From: CAZICM01 sp964537685
Lineage (GTDB): Bacteria; Myxococcota_A; Polyangia; Polyangiales; Polyangiaceae
DNA: 64,000 nt
Reading direction: 5' to 3'
NCBI GenBank assembly: GCA_964537685.1
Contig: CAZICM010000009.1
Coordinates: 62,001-126,000, forward strand
The position numbers were made by a program, and so were the translations under genes. Positions 44,200 through 53,627 of the stretch are shown here, piece after piece (positions within the stretch are counted from its first letter, which is position 1; every line of letters begins with the position of its first letter). The notes beneath the pieces were generated by a model that was not told where the DNA came from, did not search any database, and saw only the letters and a list, made by a program, of their open reading frames with translations.

Positions 44200-45135
44200 A
44201 TGAGTGAGCCTATCCCCGCGGACAAAGAAGAAGCAGAAGACGAGCTTAGCCGGCTGAGGAAACGAAACGCGTTTCTAGAAGCCAGGGAAGCGGAGCGCGC
44301 GCATTTGGACAAGCTTCGGGAAGCGAGCGAAGCCCGATTTGAAGCGCTGTTTTCAGGTTTACACGTAGGCGTCGTGGTTCAAGGCCCGAGCACCGAGATC
44401 TTGCTCATCAACGCCCGGGCCTGCGAACTATTGGGCGTCACCGAAGAACAGATACGGGGCAAAAGCTCATTTGATCCCCGCTGGAATATCATCCAGGAAA
44501 ACGGGCGGCCCTTTCCGGCCGAAGAACGGCCTGTGGCGCGGGTATTGGCGACCAAGCAAGCCGTGCACGATGTCGTTATTGGTGTCTATCGGCCCTTGAA
44601 CAACGATCGGGCCTGGCTCTTGGTGGCGGCGGTGCCTCAATTTGAGACTGAAGCCGGCGGCGAACTTGTTCAAGTGGTAGCGACCTTTACCGACATCACC
44701 GAACTCAAAAAAGCCGAGGCGCGTGTCCTAGAACAGCAGCAACTGATTGCGGAGATATCGACACCGCTGGTTCCTCTGGGCAATGAGATTGTCTTAATGC
44801 CCTTGGTGGGCACCCTAGCGTCATGGCGAATCCGGCAGGCGACCGAGGTGCTATTGAGGGGGATTGTCGACAAAAAGGCAAAGGTCGCGCTGGTAGACAT
44901 TGCGGGGGCGGAATCGGTGGATCGAGAAGCGGTGAGGGGTCTGATTGGGCTAGCCCAGACATCGAGGTGGCTTGGAGCGAGGGTTATTTTCACCGGGCTA
45001 AGACCGGAGACGGCCCGGATACTCGCATGGATGGATGAAGATATGTCTTCGATAGCGACGAAGGGGACACTACAGGCGGGATTTAACTATGCGCGGCAAT
45101 TGGTGGGGAGGGGGGACTCAGGGCTTGGGCGCTGA
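44200..45135 (+). CDS. PAS-STAS protein, RsbR-like
   Basis: 311 residues. A coiled-coil N-terminus leads into a PAS domain (about 50-170, with TFTDITELKKAEARV at its end) and a C-terminal STAS domain (about 190-300, LMPLVGTLASWRIRQATEVL, ending in TKGTLQAGFNYA). RsbR proteins form stressosomes and are switched by threonine phosphorylation. The first motif reads DIAGA where RsbR has DITGV, so that phosphosite is missing; the TKxTLQ segment is retained. No RsbS, RsbT or RsbX gene is adjacent. Confidence 0.75.
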   Translation: MSEPIPADKEEAEDELSRLRKRNAFLEAREAERAHLDKLREASEARFEALFSGLHVGVVVQGPSTEILLINARACELLGVTEEQIRGKSSFDPRWNIIQENGRPFPAEERPVARVLATKQAVHDVVIGVYRPLNNDRAWLLVAAVPQFETEAGGELVQVVATFTDITELKKAEARVLEQQQLIAEISTPLVPLGNEIVLMPLVGTLASWRIRQATEVLLRGIVDKKAKVALVDIAGAESVDREAVRGLIGLAQTSRWLGARVIFTGLRPETARILAWMDEDMSSIATKGTLQAGFNYARQLVGRGDSGLGR

Positions 45136-45136
45136 A

Positions 45137-45787
45137 TTATTCCTCCTGCGGAGCGGTCTTGGCTTTGCTTTTCTGCCTAGGAAAGAAGCGCTCGGCCTGT
45201 TTGCGCCCCAACTCACTGACCAGCGCGCCATAAATCTTTTCCATCAAGCGCTCCCAGCCCTCGCGCGCCGAATCGAGAGCGACCTTGGCCATAGACTCTT
45301 GAATACGGGCCTGCGTTAAAGCCCCAGAGGCGAGGGCATAGTCATTGATTCCTTGATTGAGCGTATCGAGAGCGGGCTGGCGAAGGGCATCGGCCAGAGG
45401 CAAGTGGGAGGTCACGAGCTGCTGAAGCTCGGTATAGCGAGGGATTTCATCATCGACGCGGGCTGCGGTAAAGTAAGCGACACCCGAATGAAAGATAAGC
45501 GAATAGGGAGGCTGGCTAATGGCCTGAAGACTTCTTCCAGCGAGCCCATTGCGCAAGTGTTTTGCGCCATCATCCAAATCATCATCGACGGCATCGCGGT
45601 CGGCCAGAGCGTACTGAATCGGCTCGGCGGCATCCTCCCAAGCGCGGCCCATGGATTTGACGGCTTGGGTAGCGAGTTCCGCATCGTTAGCGAGCGAAGA
45701 GAATTTAGCGCGGCGGAGCCTGCGGACGACATAATTGCCAAAAGAGACCACCTGGCTGTAATGGAGAGAAGCAGCGGGGAGTTGCAT
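45137..45787 (-). CDS. Hypothetical helical protein
   Basis: 216 residues. Mostly helical, with a negatively charged first half (DRDAVDDDLDDGAKHLRNG), a central PPYSLIFHSGVAYFTAARVD and a C-terminal end REGWERLMEKIYGALVSELG then ERFFPR. Layout and spacing resemble the protein at 10613-11302, and the R-x2-W-x6-Y end resembles the one at 19192-19896. The ATG at 45787 was taken; upstream in-frame codons look noncoding. Convergent with the PAS-STAS gene, one base between stops. Confidence 0.6.
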   Translation of the reverse strand: MQLPAASLHYSQVVSFGNYVVRRLRRAKFSSLANDAELATQAVKSMGRAWEDAAEPIQYALADRDAVDDDLDDGAKHLRNGLAGRSLQAISQPPYSLIFHSGVAYFTAARVDDEIPRYTELQQLVTSHLPLADALRQPALDTLNQGINDYALASGALTQARIQESMAKVALDSAREGWERLMEKIYGALVSELGRKQAERFFPRQKSKAKTAPQEE

Positions 45788-45972
45788 GAGCGTAAAACCT
45801 TTTGTTGGATGTTGAGGTAAAACGAGGGGCTTTTTTGCGTTTGGGCGCATGGAGCCGGACTCGCGGAGGGTTGTACGCTTGGGGCTGGGCGGCCTATTCC
45901 TGGGTGGTGAAGAAATTTTTTTGGTGGGTCTGGGCGAGTTTTTGTTAGGTGGACAGTCAACATTGTTCCCCA

Positions 45973-46112
45973 GGCCCCCTTGGGAAGGAAGTAGACCCGT
46001 CAACAAGGCGCCCCAGGCCCCCTTGAGCTCTGTGTTGACCATTTGATCTTGGAACAATGGCCCCCTTGGGAAGGAAGTAGAGATGTCTACAAGGCGCTCC
46101 AGACCCCCTGGA
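45973..46112. repeat. Two diverged direct repeats, about 53 bp
   Basis: 45973-46025 and 46059-46112 share GGCCCCCTTGGGAAGGAAGT and the following ACAAGGCG with CC-C-AG-CCCC. They are flanked by an inverted pair ATTGTTCC (45962-45969) and GGAACAAT (46051-46058). The surrounding 45788-46222 shows no gene. Confidence 0.7.
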
Positions 46113-46222
46113 GATGGAAATCAAGACGCTCATATGCGGGGTTAGGGGGCCAAGACTGGAAAATAGGATCAATGTGGGGCGGATGTTGGGGCCATCCAAC
46201 GCATATTGCATTCGGCCATTCT

Positions 46223-47710
46223 GTGGTAGCGTTGCCCTCCTTGAGACCCGGCCTCCGTCTTCAAATCACCATCGCCGTCGGCATCCTGCTGGTGCTGGCC
46301 TTCTTTCCGCTCTATGTCGCAGTGGCCCGCTTGTCGGTCGCCGCGTTGATCGGGGTGCGCGAAAGCGATGCCCGCGCTCTGGGACGCGCGGTCGTGAGTC
46401 ATGTCCACTCCGTCCGGTCTCAGGCTTCGTCCGCTTCCCCCTCGCCTCTCCCTAGCGCTCTTCTCGATGCTCAGCTCGGTCCCGATGGAGTCTTGTCTGT
46501 CGGTATTTATGATCCTCAAGGCAGGCTTGTTCAAAGCGCGGGAACTCCACCGCCGCCACCAACGTTGGATCCTGCTCTCGAGATGACCCAACATACCGAA
46601 TCCAAAAGCGCTCTTTTGGTTTCGCTTCCTTCCGGGCAAGGTCCTGTGGCCGCGCTGGTGGCGATTCACACCAAAAGCACACAAGCCGCTCCGCTGACCC
46701 GTCTGGTGGCGCTCTATACCCTGTTGGTGGCGCTGGCGCTGTTGATCTTTTTGTATCTTGCGCTGACGCGCTTGTTGGTTCGTCCCATTTCAGATTTGGC
46801 GCGGGCGGCCGAGCGGGTGACAGAAGGGGCGGCTTCGTTGGATGTGCCTCAGCAGGGAGCGGGGGAATTGGTGGATTTGGGTCTGCATATGGCGCGGATG
46901 ACAGAGACTTTGTTGGACAATCAGCGCCGGCTGGCTGAAAAGATCGAGGAAAAAGAGCGGTTGATGGCCGAGTTAAAGGCGGCTCAGGCGCATTTGGTGC
47001 GCACCGAAAAGCTGGCGAGTGTGGGGCGTTTGTCGGCGGGGTTGTCGCATGAGCTGGGTAATCCTATTGCGGCGCTGTTGGGGTTGGTGGAGCTGTTGGA
47101 GTTGGGGGGATTGAGTGAGGAAGAAGAGAAGGAATTGTTGAGGCGTATCAAGGGGGAAGGGGAGCGCATGCATCAGATTGTGCGGAATCTATTGGATTTT
47201 GCGAGGCCGTCGATGCGTTCGGCGGGGCGTGTGCAGGGAGAAGAGAAGCCGAGCTGCCGGCTGCAGGATGCGGTGGAAGATGTGCTGGCGTTAATCCGGC
47301 CTCAGAAGGCGGCGAAGGATGTGCAACTGGAGACGGAGATTGGGGTGGATGTGCCATGGGTGGGGATGGCACATGGGCAGATGGTGCAGGTGTTGTTGAA
47401 TTTGCTATTGAATGCGCTGGATGAGGTGCCCAAAGGAGAGGGGCATATCTGGGTGGGGGCGAGGTTATTGGATGAGGGGAAGCGGGTGGTGGTGATGGTG
47501 GAGGACAATGGGGCGGGTATAGCGGCGGAGGTGAGGGAGACTTTGTTTGAGCCATTTGTGACGACGAAGGAGGTGGGGCGGGGGACGGGGTTGGGTTTGT
47601 CGGTATGCCGGGGCTTGGTGGAGGCGGCAGGGGGAAAGATGTATGTCGATACGGAGAGCAAGCTGGGCGGGGCGAGGTTTTGTGTGGAGCTAAGGGTTTT
47701 ATCCGAGTAA
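46223..47710 (+). CDS. Sensor histidine kinase
   Basis: 495 residues from the GTG at 46223; an ATG at 46172 after AGGATC is also possible, and an open frame reaches 46043. Two membrane segments (ITIAVGILLVLAFFPLYVAV and LVALYTLLVALALLIFLYLA) flank an extracytoplasmic sensor region of about 130 residues. A HAMP segment follows, then the H-box LSAGLSHELGNPIAALLG with the phosphorylated His, and the ATPase boxes NLLLNALDE (N), VEDNGAGI (G1) and GTGLGLSV (G2). It should phosphorylate a response regulator, but none is adjacent. The last 12 bases overlap the convergent ATPase/nuclease gene. Confidence 0.9.
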   Translation: MVALPSLRPGLRLQITIAVGILLVLAFFPLYVAVARLSVAALIGVRESDARALGRAVVSHVHSVRSQASSASPSPLPSALLDAQLGPDGVLSVGIYDPQGRLVQSAGTPPPPPTLDPALEMTQHTESKSALLVSLPSGQGPVAALVAIHTKSTQAAPLTRLVALYTLLVALALLIFLYLALTRLLVRPISDLARAAERVTEGAASLDVPQQGAGELVDLGLHMARMTETLLDNQRRLAEKIEEKERLMAELKAAQAHLVRTEKLASVGRLSAGLSHELGNPIAALLGLVELLELGGLSEEEEKELLRRIKGEGERMHQIVRNLLDFARPSMRSAGRVQGEEKPSCRLQDAVEDVLALIRPQKAAKDVQLETEIGVDVPWVGMAHGQMVQVLLNLLLNALDEVPKGEGHIWVGARLLDEGKRVVVMVEDNGAGIAAEVRETLFEPFVTTKEVGRGTGLGLSVCRGLVEAAGGKMYVDTESKLGGARFCVELRVLSE

Positions 47711-49393
47711 TTCCTCGACCCGCTTCACCCAGGCTTTTTTTCCATCGAAGACCATCGCATATTCATAGACAGGCGAGGCTCCGGCGGCGTACACCTCTTC
47801 GGAATACTTGCGCGCCCGCACTTGCTCGGCCGCGCGTATCAATGCCTGCTCGGGCGTTTCTTTGCGTCCCACCACCTTAAATTCGATGACAACGCCGGGC
47901 CGGCCCTGTGTTTTCGGACGCATCAGAACATCAGCCCTTCCCCGCCCCGATTCCCGGTTGGAGCGGACATCGTATTCCTTTTCCAGGTGCACGAGCAATC
48001 CCAAAATCAATCCATGATACAACTTTTCGGGTTGGCGTCCCGCGCCGTCTTGGTAGGACAATACCCGCAGAAGCATATCCTCGAGAATCTCTTGGAGGGT
48101 GTCGGCGTCGCCGGCAAACAAGGCTTTGACCATGTAGTCGACGTGGGCTCTTTGCCGGGCTGCCCGATAGAGCCAATTGCGGAACATGGCGCGGTAGACG
48201 ATTTTGATTTCTTGGTTTGGAATGGCGAGGCTTGCATAGTGTTCGCCCATCTCCACACGCAGATCCACGGCCTTGAGGTAGCCCGTGAATAGCAAAAAAT
48301 TCCACAAAGCCTCGGGGCTTTTTTCGATATCCCGCAGCACGATATTGGAGTCAACGGGCATATCGATGCTCTCTCCGCGCAGGAGGGCCTCGGATGTATC
48401 CGACAAGCCTAGGCCCAGTTTTAATGCGAGCATTTCGATAAGGTCGCTGGAGCCGGTATTGACCCAATAGGGTTTGAGCAAGCCTTCGCGTATATAGTTA
48501 AGGATAGACCAAGGATTGTAGATCACATGGCCGCCAAAGATATATCCATTGTACCAAGCGCGCACTTCTTGCAAATGCTCGGGCGGGATAATGGCGGCGA
48601 CTTCGTCCTCGGTAAAGCCAAAAGCCGTGCTGTATTTGGTGTCGATGATGGAATGGACCATGATATGGTTGAGGCCCGAGAACATATTTTCTTTTGAGAC
48701 CCGCAGGATGCCTGTGAGTATGCCTTTGAAGAGGGCTGGATTGTCCTTTAGGCAGGCCGAAAACAAGTTGCGGAAGAACAAAACGACGTCGTCGAAGAAT
48801 TCATAGATATATCCGGATTGCACGGGGGTATCGTATTCGTCGATTAAAATCACGACCCGTTCGCGGTAGTGGCCGTAGAGGGCTTGGGATAGCCATTTTA
48901 GCGTGTAGGGCAGCTCTTCATCGGTAACGGTGCGGGTGAGGACTTTTTGAAAGGCATCGGCCATGGAGGGTTCGAGCTTGCCGTCGTCGAGGAGGGATCG
49001 GTGTTCTGCGAAGGCGGCGACCATTTGTTCTCGGATACCGGTCATTACGGCGGATAAAGATGCGGCTTTTATATCTTTGAAGCTGATCGAGATGACGGGA
49101 TAGCGTTGAAAATGCTTCATGGCCTGGGGGTCGCGGGTAATGGCCAAGCCTTCAAACAAATGCGATAAATCTTCGTGGGACTTGCCCAAGAAGTAACGGA
49201 TCATGGATAAGGTGATGGTCTTGCCGAAGCGCCGAGGGCGAGGGAACAGAAGAACAAGCGCCGGGTCGGCAAGGATATTGCCAATGAGCCATGATTTATC
49301 GATAAAACTGAAGCCTGCTTCGCGGAAGGATCGGAAGTCGGATTGGCCAATGCCAGGGATGAACATGCTCATGCGCGGGGCACTGTGGTCCAA
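47699..49393 (-). CDS. AAA-ATPase-like protein with PD-(D/E)XK domain
   Basis: 564 residues. The N-terminal AAA-ATPase_like part has SFREAGFSFIDKSWLI, the Walker A-like FPRPRRFGKT and the Walker B VVILIDEYDTPVQS; the C-terminal part is a PD-(D/E)XK nuclease domain (ESGRGRADVLMRP, VIEFKVV). Proteins of this PF09820/PF08011 architecture are widespread, often in multiple copies and accessory regions, and their function is unknown. All key ATPase and nuclease residues appear intact. It overlaps the kinase gene convergently and lies 33 bases from a hydrolase gene. Confidence 0.9.
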   Translation of the reverse strand: MDHSAPRMSMFIPGIGQSDFRSFREAGFSFIDKSWLIGNILADPALVLLFPRPRRFGKTITLSMIRYFLGKSHEDLSHLFEGLAITRDPQAMKHFQRYPVISISFKDIKAASLSAVMTGIREQMVAAFAEHRSLLDDGKLEPSMADAFQKVLTRTVTDEELPYTLKWLSQALYGHYRERVVILIDEYDTPVQSGYIYEFFDDVVLFFRNLFSACLKDNPALFKGILTGILRVSKENMFSGLNHIMVHSIIDTKYSTAFGFTEDEVAAIIPPEHLQEVRAWYNGYIFGGHVIYNPWSILNYIREGLLKPYWVNTGSSDLIEMLALKLGLGLSDTSEALLRGESIDMPVDSNIVLRDIEKSPEALWNFLLFTGYLKAVDLRVEMGEHYASLAIPNQEIKIVYRAMFRNWLYRAARQRAHVDYMVKALFAGDADTLQEILEDMLLRVLSYQDGAGRQPEKLYHGLILGLLVHLEKEYDVRSNRESGRGRADVLMRPKTQGRPGVVIEFKVVGRKETPEQALIRAAEQVRARKYSEEVYAAGASPVYEYAMVFDGKKAWVKRVEELLG

Positions 49394-49426
49394 CAGGTGG
49401 GGGATGTCAAGATATCCAATAGGTGC

Positions 49427-51106
49427 TTATGTTTGTGGGCTGCGCATCACCGGCAGCACCACCGCGGATGGCCGTTCCGGGTCGTGGTAAATGCGTTGGT
49501 CGGCGATGCATAGCTGGGTTCCTGTCGCGAGGGGTTCGCCCCCGCCTAAATTTCTCGCAAAACAAGGATGAGCTCCGCTGCCCACATGAACCCGTATTCG
49601 ATGTCCCCGTTTAAAACAGTGTCCTGTCGCCCATGCTTCAATATGTATATGCTTGGCCCCGTGTTTTCCCGTCTCGGGCTTGCCGGGTTCCAGCCTTAGT
49701 ATCCCTTCGCATAGGTTGACCGATTTGCCTCCAGGGGATACATCGCAGACCCTTAGCAAAAAGTCGGTGTGCTCTAGGTTCGATTGAACATAGAAGTCTC
49801 CGTGGAGCGGGCCGATGATCTCCAGGTCTTCTTCCATCGGCGCGCTGGTGTAGAGCAAGATGTCGTTGCGGGTCTCCAGGGGCTTCATGTTTTTGATGCC
49901 CGCGTTGTTTTCGTTGAGGCTTGGGCCTCCTAAAGAAGGGGTGGGGTCGTGGGGATCGTAGCGAAATGTGTCGGGTTTGGATGGAGGAGGAAGCTCGGCC
50001 GAGAGTTGGGCCTGAGGTTGAAGATAATAAGGCGTGGGCGTGGACCCAGGAGGAGGCCATGTGGAATATTCCCGCCATGCTTGGGCGCCTGTGATAAAGA
50101 GCCTCACGGGAGCGTCTCGAAGCGTGCTTTTATCGCCCAAGAGATGTGCCCGGAGCCATTGGAGCGATTGGCGGAGGATCTCGGAGGTAAGATCGGGATG
50201 GGTATGATGCCATGGGCCTAGGGTTAAATATGGCTTTTTCCCGGCTTGCTCCAGGCGTTTGAAGTCGGCGAGCTGCCGGGGCAAAAAGACATCGTAGTAG
50301 CCTCCAATTAAAGAGACGGGAGCATCGATTCGTTCCAGCGAAGGGCTCGTGTCCAAGCCTTTCCAAAAGGGCTCGTCCGGGGCGTTGCGCGTTAGCCAGT
50401 CGCCTAGGAAAGGCTTGGATTTTCCAAGCATCACTTGATCCAGCGAGGCGAGGGGCAGGCGGTTTTGAACGGCCCGCACTTCGGCGTCGGTGCCTTGTAG
50501 CGTTAAGAGTGTATCCAAGAGGGGTCCTTCCAGGTGATCGACGATATATTGCCAGCATAGAGCCGTTTCCAAGGCAAATGTCCCGCCTGGGTAGATTAAA
50601 TCCCTAAGATTTGAGCCGGAAATGGCAATGCATAGCGCGCCGAGTTCGGGTCCGGCATCGGCGGCGATCGCCCATTGAACAAAGCCTAGGTAACTTGGGC
50701 CCAGCATCGCAAATTGGCCTGGAAACCAAGGCTGTTCCTTTAGCCAGGCCACCGTGGCCAAGCCGTCGGCCCGCTCAAAGACAAAAGGCTGAAAGTCGCC
50801 CCCAGATCCACATGTTCCCCTGCAGCTTTGAATAAGCACTTGAAAGCCGCGCTCGGCAAACAATTCTCCAAAGAGAATTCCAACGAAATTGGCGCGGCCA
50901 TAAGGAGAACGGACCAGGATCAGGGGAGGATGGACGAAAGGAGGCGCGCCGGGCTGTTGCCGGGCATGATGAGGATAGAAATGATCGGCCAGCAAAACCT
51001 CGCCGTCGGGCATGGGAATGGGAACGTCCCGGGCGATTTCAATATCGTGGGTAAGGGCCGGAGGAAGTCGGTAGATTTTGCCAAAGAGGCGGCTCAAGAG
51101 GCTCAT
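49427..51106 (-). CDS. CocE/NonD-family (X-Pro dipeptidyl-peptidase type) hydrolase
   Basis: 559 residues. An alpha/beta hydrolase domain of the S15 family contains SCRGTCGSGGDFQPF and the nucleophile motif GPSYLG near residue 137; the Asp is likely in GGYYDVF and the His in GPWHHTHPD. A C-terminal jelly-roll domain follows (GDFYVQSNLEH, then IEAWATGHCFKRGHRIRV). Family members cleave peptides after Pro or hydrolyse cocaine-like esters and acylated antibiotics. No signal peptide seen. It diverges from the cytochrome gene with 126 bases between starts. Confidence 0.85.
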   Translation of the reverse strand: MSLLSRLFGKIYRLPPALTHDIEIARDVPIPMPDGEVLLADHFYPHHARQQPGAPPFVHPPLILVRSPYGRANFVGILFGELFAERGFQVLIQSCRGTCGSGGDFQPFVFERADGLATVAWLKEQPWFPGQFAMLGPSYLGFVQWAIAADAGPELGALCIAISGSNLRDLIYPGGTFALETALCWQYIVDHLEGPLLDTLLTLQGTDAEVRAVQNRLPLASLDQVMLGKSKPFLGDWLTRNAPDEPFWKGLDTSPSLERIDAPVSLIGGYYDVFLPRQLADFKRLEQAGKKPYLTLGPWHHTHPDLTSEILRQSLQWLRAHLLGDKSTLRDAPVRLFITGAQAWREYSTWPPPGSTPTPYYLQPQAQLSAELPPPSKPDTFRYDPHDPTPSLGGPSLNENNAGIKNMKPLETRNDILLYTSAPMEEDLEIIGPLHGDFYVQSNLEHTDFLLRVCDVSPGGKSVNLCEGILRLEPGKPETGKHGAKHIHIEAWATGHCFKRGHRIRVHVGSGAHPCFARNLGGGEPLATGTQLCIADQRIYHDPERPSAVVLPVMRSPQT

Positions 51107-51232
51107 CAGGCGCTTGTATAGGTCTATTGGAATAGCGCGTCCAGAATCAAACGCAAAACAGGCCGGCGATTTTTATTTGGGGGTGGGTTTTATGTAGGAG
51201 AAGCAAGGCTCTGTGCGATATAAAAACCGCCT

Positions 51233-53617
51233 ATGTCAACATGGGCAATGACTTTTCGCGGGCTCGGTGCGATGGCTCTCGCCGCCGGCCCTTTGGCCTT
51301 TTTAGGCTGCGATGGGAACGAGAGTCAGCCGGCACAGGCTAACTGTGTCTCCGCTAGGGATTTTTTCGCTGAACAAGTGTGGCCGGTTATCAATGCCAAA
51401 TGCACGGGCTGTCATGCGCCGGGCGGTATGGCGGCAACGGCTGACAATCCCAAGAATCGCGCGGCGGGTTTTACGCTGGCCTGGGATGCGTATCCCGATT
51501 TTTTGGATACCAATTTGGCTGAGTTGAGCCGGATGGTGAGCGAGCAGATCAATGGCGTTCCTAAGCTTTTGGTGAAGCCGATTGGGGGCGATACGCATGT
51601 GGGTGGAGCGGCGATCGCCGAGGATAGCGCGGAATATGCGCTGATTAAGACGCTGACGCAGAAGATTCAAGCGGCGGAGACCTGCGAGGGTGCACAGGGC
51701 GATGTTTTTGCCGATGTGCAAATGGACGATTGGTCAAAGACGTTTAGGCGCGCGGCGGTGATTGTCGGGGGAAGGTTGCCCACGGAAGCGGAGAGTCAAT
51801 TGGCCGATGAGGCGGCCTTTGATGCGGCGCTGGATTCATTGATGAATGAGCCTTCGTTTCTGGTTCATTTGAAAGAAAGCTGGAACGATGCGCTCTTGAC
51901 CAATGGAGGCGATCGGGTTCAGGTTGGGCCATTTCAATTTAGGCTTCAGGATTTTCCGGGGCTAAAAGAATGGCAGGATGGCGCGGATGCAAAGTGCGCG
52001 GGGTCGCCCAACTATAACCAGTGTGCGACGGCGTATTATGTGTATTGGAGTACGGTCATGCGTTCGCTCTTGGCCGAGCCTTTGGAGCTGATTGCGCATG
52101 TGGTCGAAAAGAATGCGCCGTTTACCGAGGTGTTAACGGCGGACTATACCATGGCCAATCCGTTTTCGGCGGTGGCCTATGGAGCTCAGGCGGAGTTTGA
52201 TGCGCCTTCTCAGGATACCTTTTCTCAATGGAAAGAGCTTAAGGTTACGGGGCTTGAGCGGGGGGCGGTGCCTCATGCGGGGGTGCTGACAACGCCTGCC
52301 TTTTTGGGCCGCTGGGTGAGCACCGAGACCAATAAAAATAGGGCTCGTTCTCGGGTGCTGTACAAGTCGTTTTTAGCGACCGATGTGCTGAAGCTGGCAC
52401 AGCGTCCCGTGGATACCTCGGCGCTGACGGGCGTGGCCAATCCCACGAGAAATGCGGCTGCTTGCAATGTGTGCCACACGCTGCTCGATCCGGTGTCAAC
52501 ATCGTTCACCAATTATTCGGATAGCGCGGGTTACGATTACGACCCCAAGGTGAGCGCGGCGACCAATCCTCATCAGGAAATGCTTCCTCCGGGCTTTGGT
52601 TCTGAGCGGCTCGATGGTTCGGAAACCGAAATGCTGCCTGCGCTGGTGAAGCTGGTTGTGGGCGACACGCGCTTTGCGCTGAGCGTTGCGCGCGTGGCGT
52701 ATCAAGGCATTGTGGGGCACGAGCCTTTGGCTTATCCCAAGGATGCTGCCGATCCGGCCTTTAAAGAGAAATTCGATGCATGGAATGCGCAGGACAAGTT
52801 CCTTCATCAAACGGCGCAAGTCCTGATTGATTCCAATTACAATTATAAAGAAGTGGTGCGGGCCATTCTAAAAAGCCCCTTCTTTAGGGCGCAGATGAGC
52901 GATAAGCTCAATCCGGTGCTGGCGGGGCAGGTGGGTGCGGGGCGTTTGCTGACCCCGGAGATGCTCGATCGCAAGATTGAGGCGGTGGCGGGTATTCCTT
53001 GGTCGTGGGGAGGCTGGGCGCCCAAGGCGGCCCGGGTCCGCGACTTGAAAGACCGCTATTCGATTTTTTATGGAGGTATCGATTCGCTGGCGGTGGTTTC
53101 GAGGCTGACCGGAGCCAATCCATTGATTGTGAATGTATCGGAGCGTATGTCGAACGAGATCGCATGCCGCACGGTGGCCTGGGAATTTTCAAAGCCCCAG
53201 GCCGAGCGGAAGCTGCTTGCGGGCGTTGAAATGACAAGCGCGGCCGATACCGATGAAGCGGCGATCCGGGTTGTGATTGCAAAGATGTTTGAGCGGGGGC
53301 TGGGCGAAAAGCTCGATCCCAGCGATCCTGAAATCAGCGTGGCTTTTGGTATTTTCAAAGATACCCAAGCCGAGCTGAAGAATACGGGCAGCCCCTATTA
53401 CTTGGCCTATGAATGCCTGGCCTTGTGGGAGCGCACGGCATCTCAGACCTATGAATGCTATATGCCCGGCGATCCTAACTATAACCCGGAATGCTATGAC
53501 TACGATGCGCCCATACCGGCCGAGCGTAAGATCGACAGCGATCCAAACTACGCGATCGGGCCATGGATGGCCGTTGTTAGCTATATCTTTTCCGATGTCC
53601 GGTTCTTGTACGAGTAA
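51233..53617 (+). CDS. Multi-domain c-type cytochrome lipoprotein (DUF1592/1588-like)
   Basis: 794 residues. Lipobox AFLGC near 26 anchors it outside. A first haem motif CTGCH at 57-61 lies in an N-terminal cytochrome-c-like domain; a second CNVCH is near 412-416 within GVANPTRNAAACNVCHTLLD. The middle and end resemble the DUF1592/DUF1588/DUF1585 proteins best known from Planctomycetes, where they pair with DUF1501 proteins as here. Their role is unknown; electron transfer at the surface or sulphated-polymer breakdown has been proposed. The downstream DUF1501 gene begins 10 bases later. Confidence 0.75.
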   Translation: MSTWAMTFRGLGAMALAAGPLAFLGCDGNESQPAQANCVSARDFFAEQVWPVINAKCTGCHAPGGMAATADNPKNRAAGFTLAWDAYPDFLDTNLAELSRMVSEQINGVPKLLVKPIGGDTHVGGAAIAEDSAEYALIKTLTQKIQAAETCEGAQGDVFADVQMDDWSKTFRRAAVIVGGRLPTEAESQLADEAAFDAALDSLMNEPSFLVHLKESWNDALLTNGGDRVQVGPFQFRLQDFPGLKEWQDGADAKCAGSPNYNQCATAYYVYWSTVMRSLLAEPLELIAHVVEKNAPFTEVLTADYTMANPFSAVAYGAQAEFDAPSQDTFSQWKELKVTGLERGAVPHAGVLTTPAFLGRWVSTETNKNRARSRVLYKSFLATDVLKLAQRPVDTSALTGVANPTRNAAACNVCHTLLDPVSTSFTNYSDSAGYDYDPKVSAATNPHQEMLPPGFGSERLDGSETEMLPALVKLVVGDTRFALSVARVAYQGIVGHEPLAYPKDAADPAFKEKFDAWNAQDKFLHQTAQVLIDSNYNYKEVVRAILKSPFFRAQMSDKLNPVLAGQVGAGRLLTPEMLDRKIEAVAGIPWSWGGWAPKAARVRDLKDRYSIFYGGIDSLAVVSRLTGANPLIVNVSERMSNEIACRTVAWEFSKPQAERKLLAGVEMTSAADTDEAAIRVVIAKMFERGLGEKLDPSDPEISVAFGIFKDTQAELKNTGSPYYLAYECLALWERTASQTYECYMPGDPNYNPECYDYDAPIPAERKIDSDPNYAIGPWMAVVSYIFSDVRFLYE

Positions 53618-53627
53618 GGGAGAAGCC

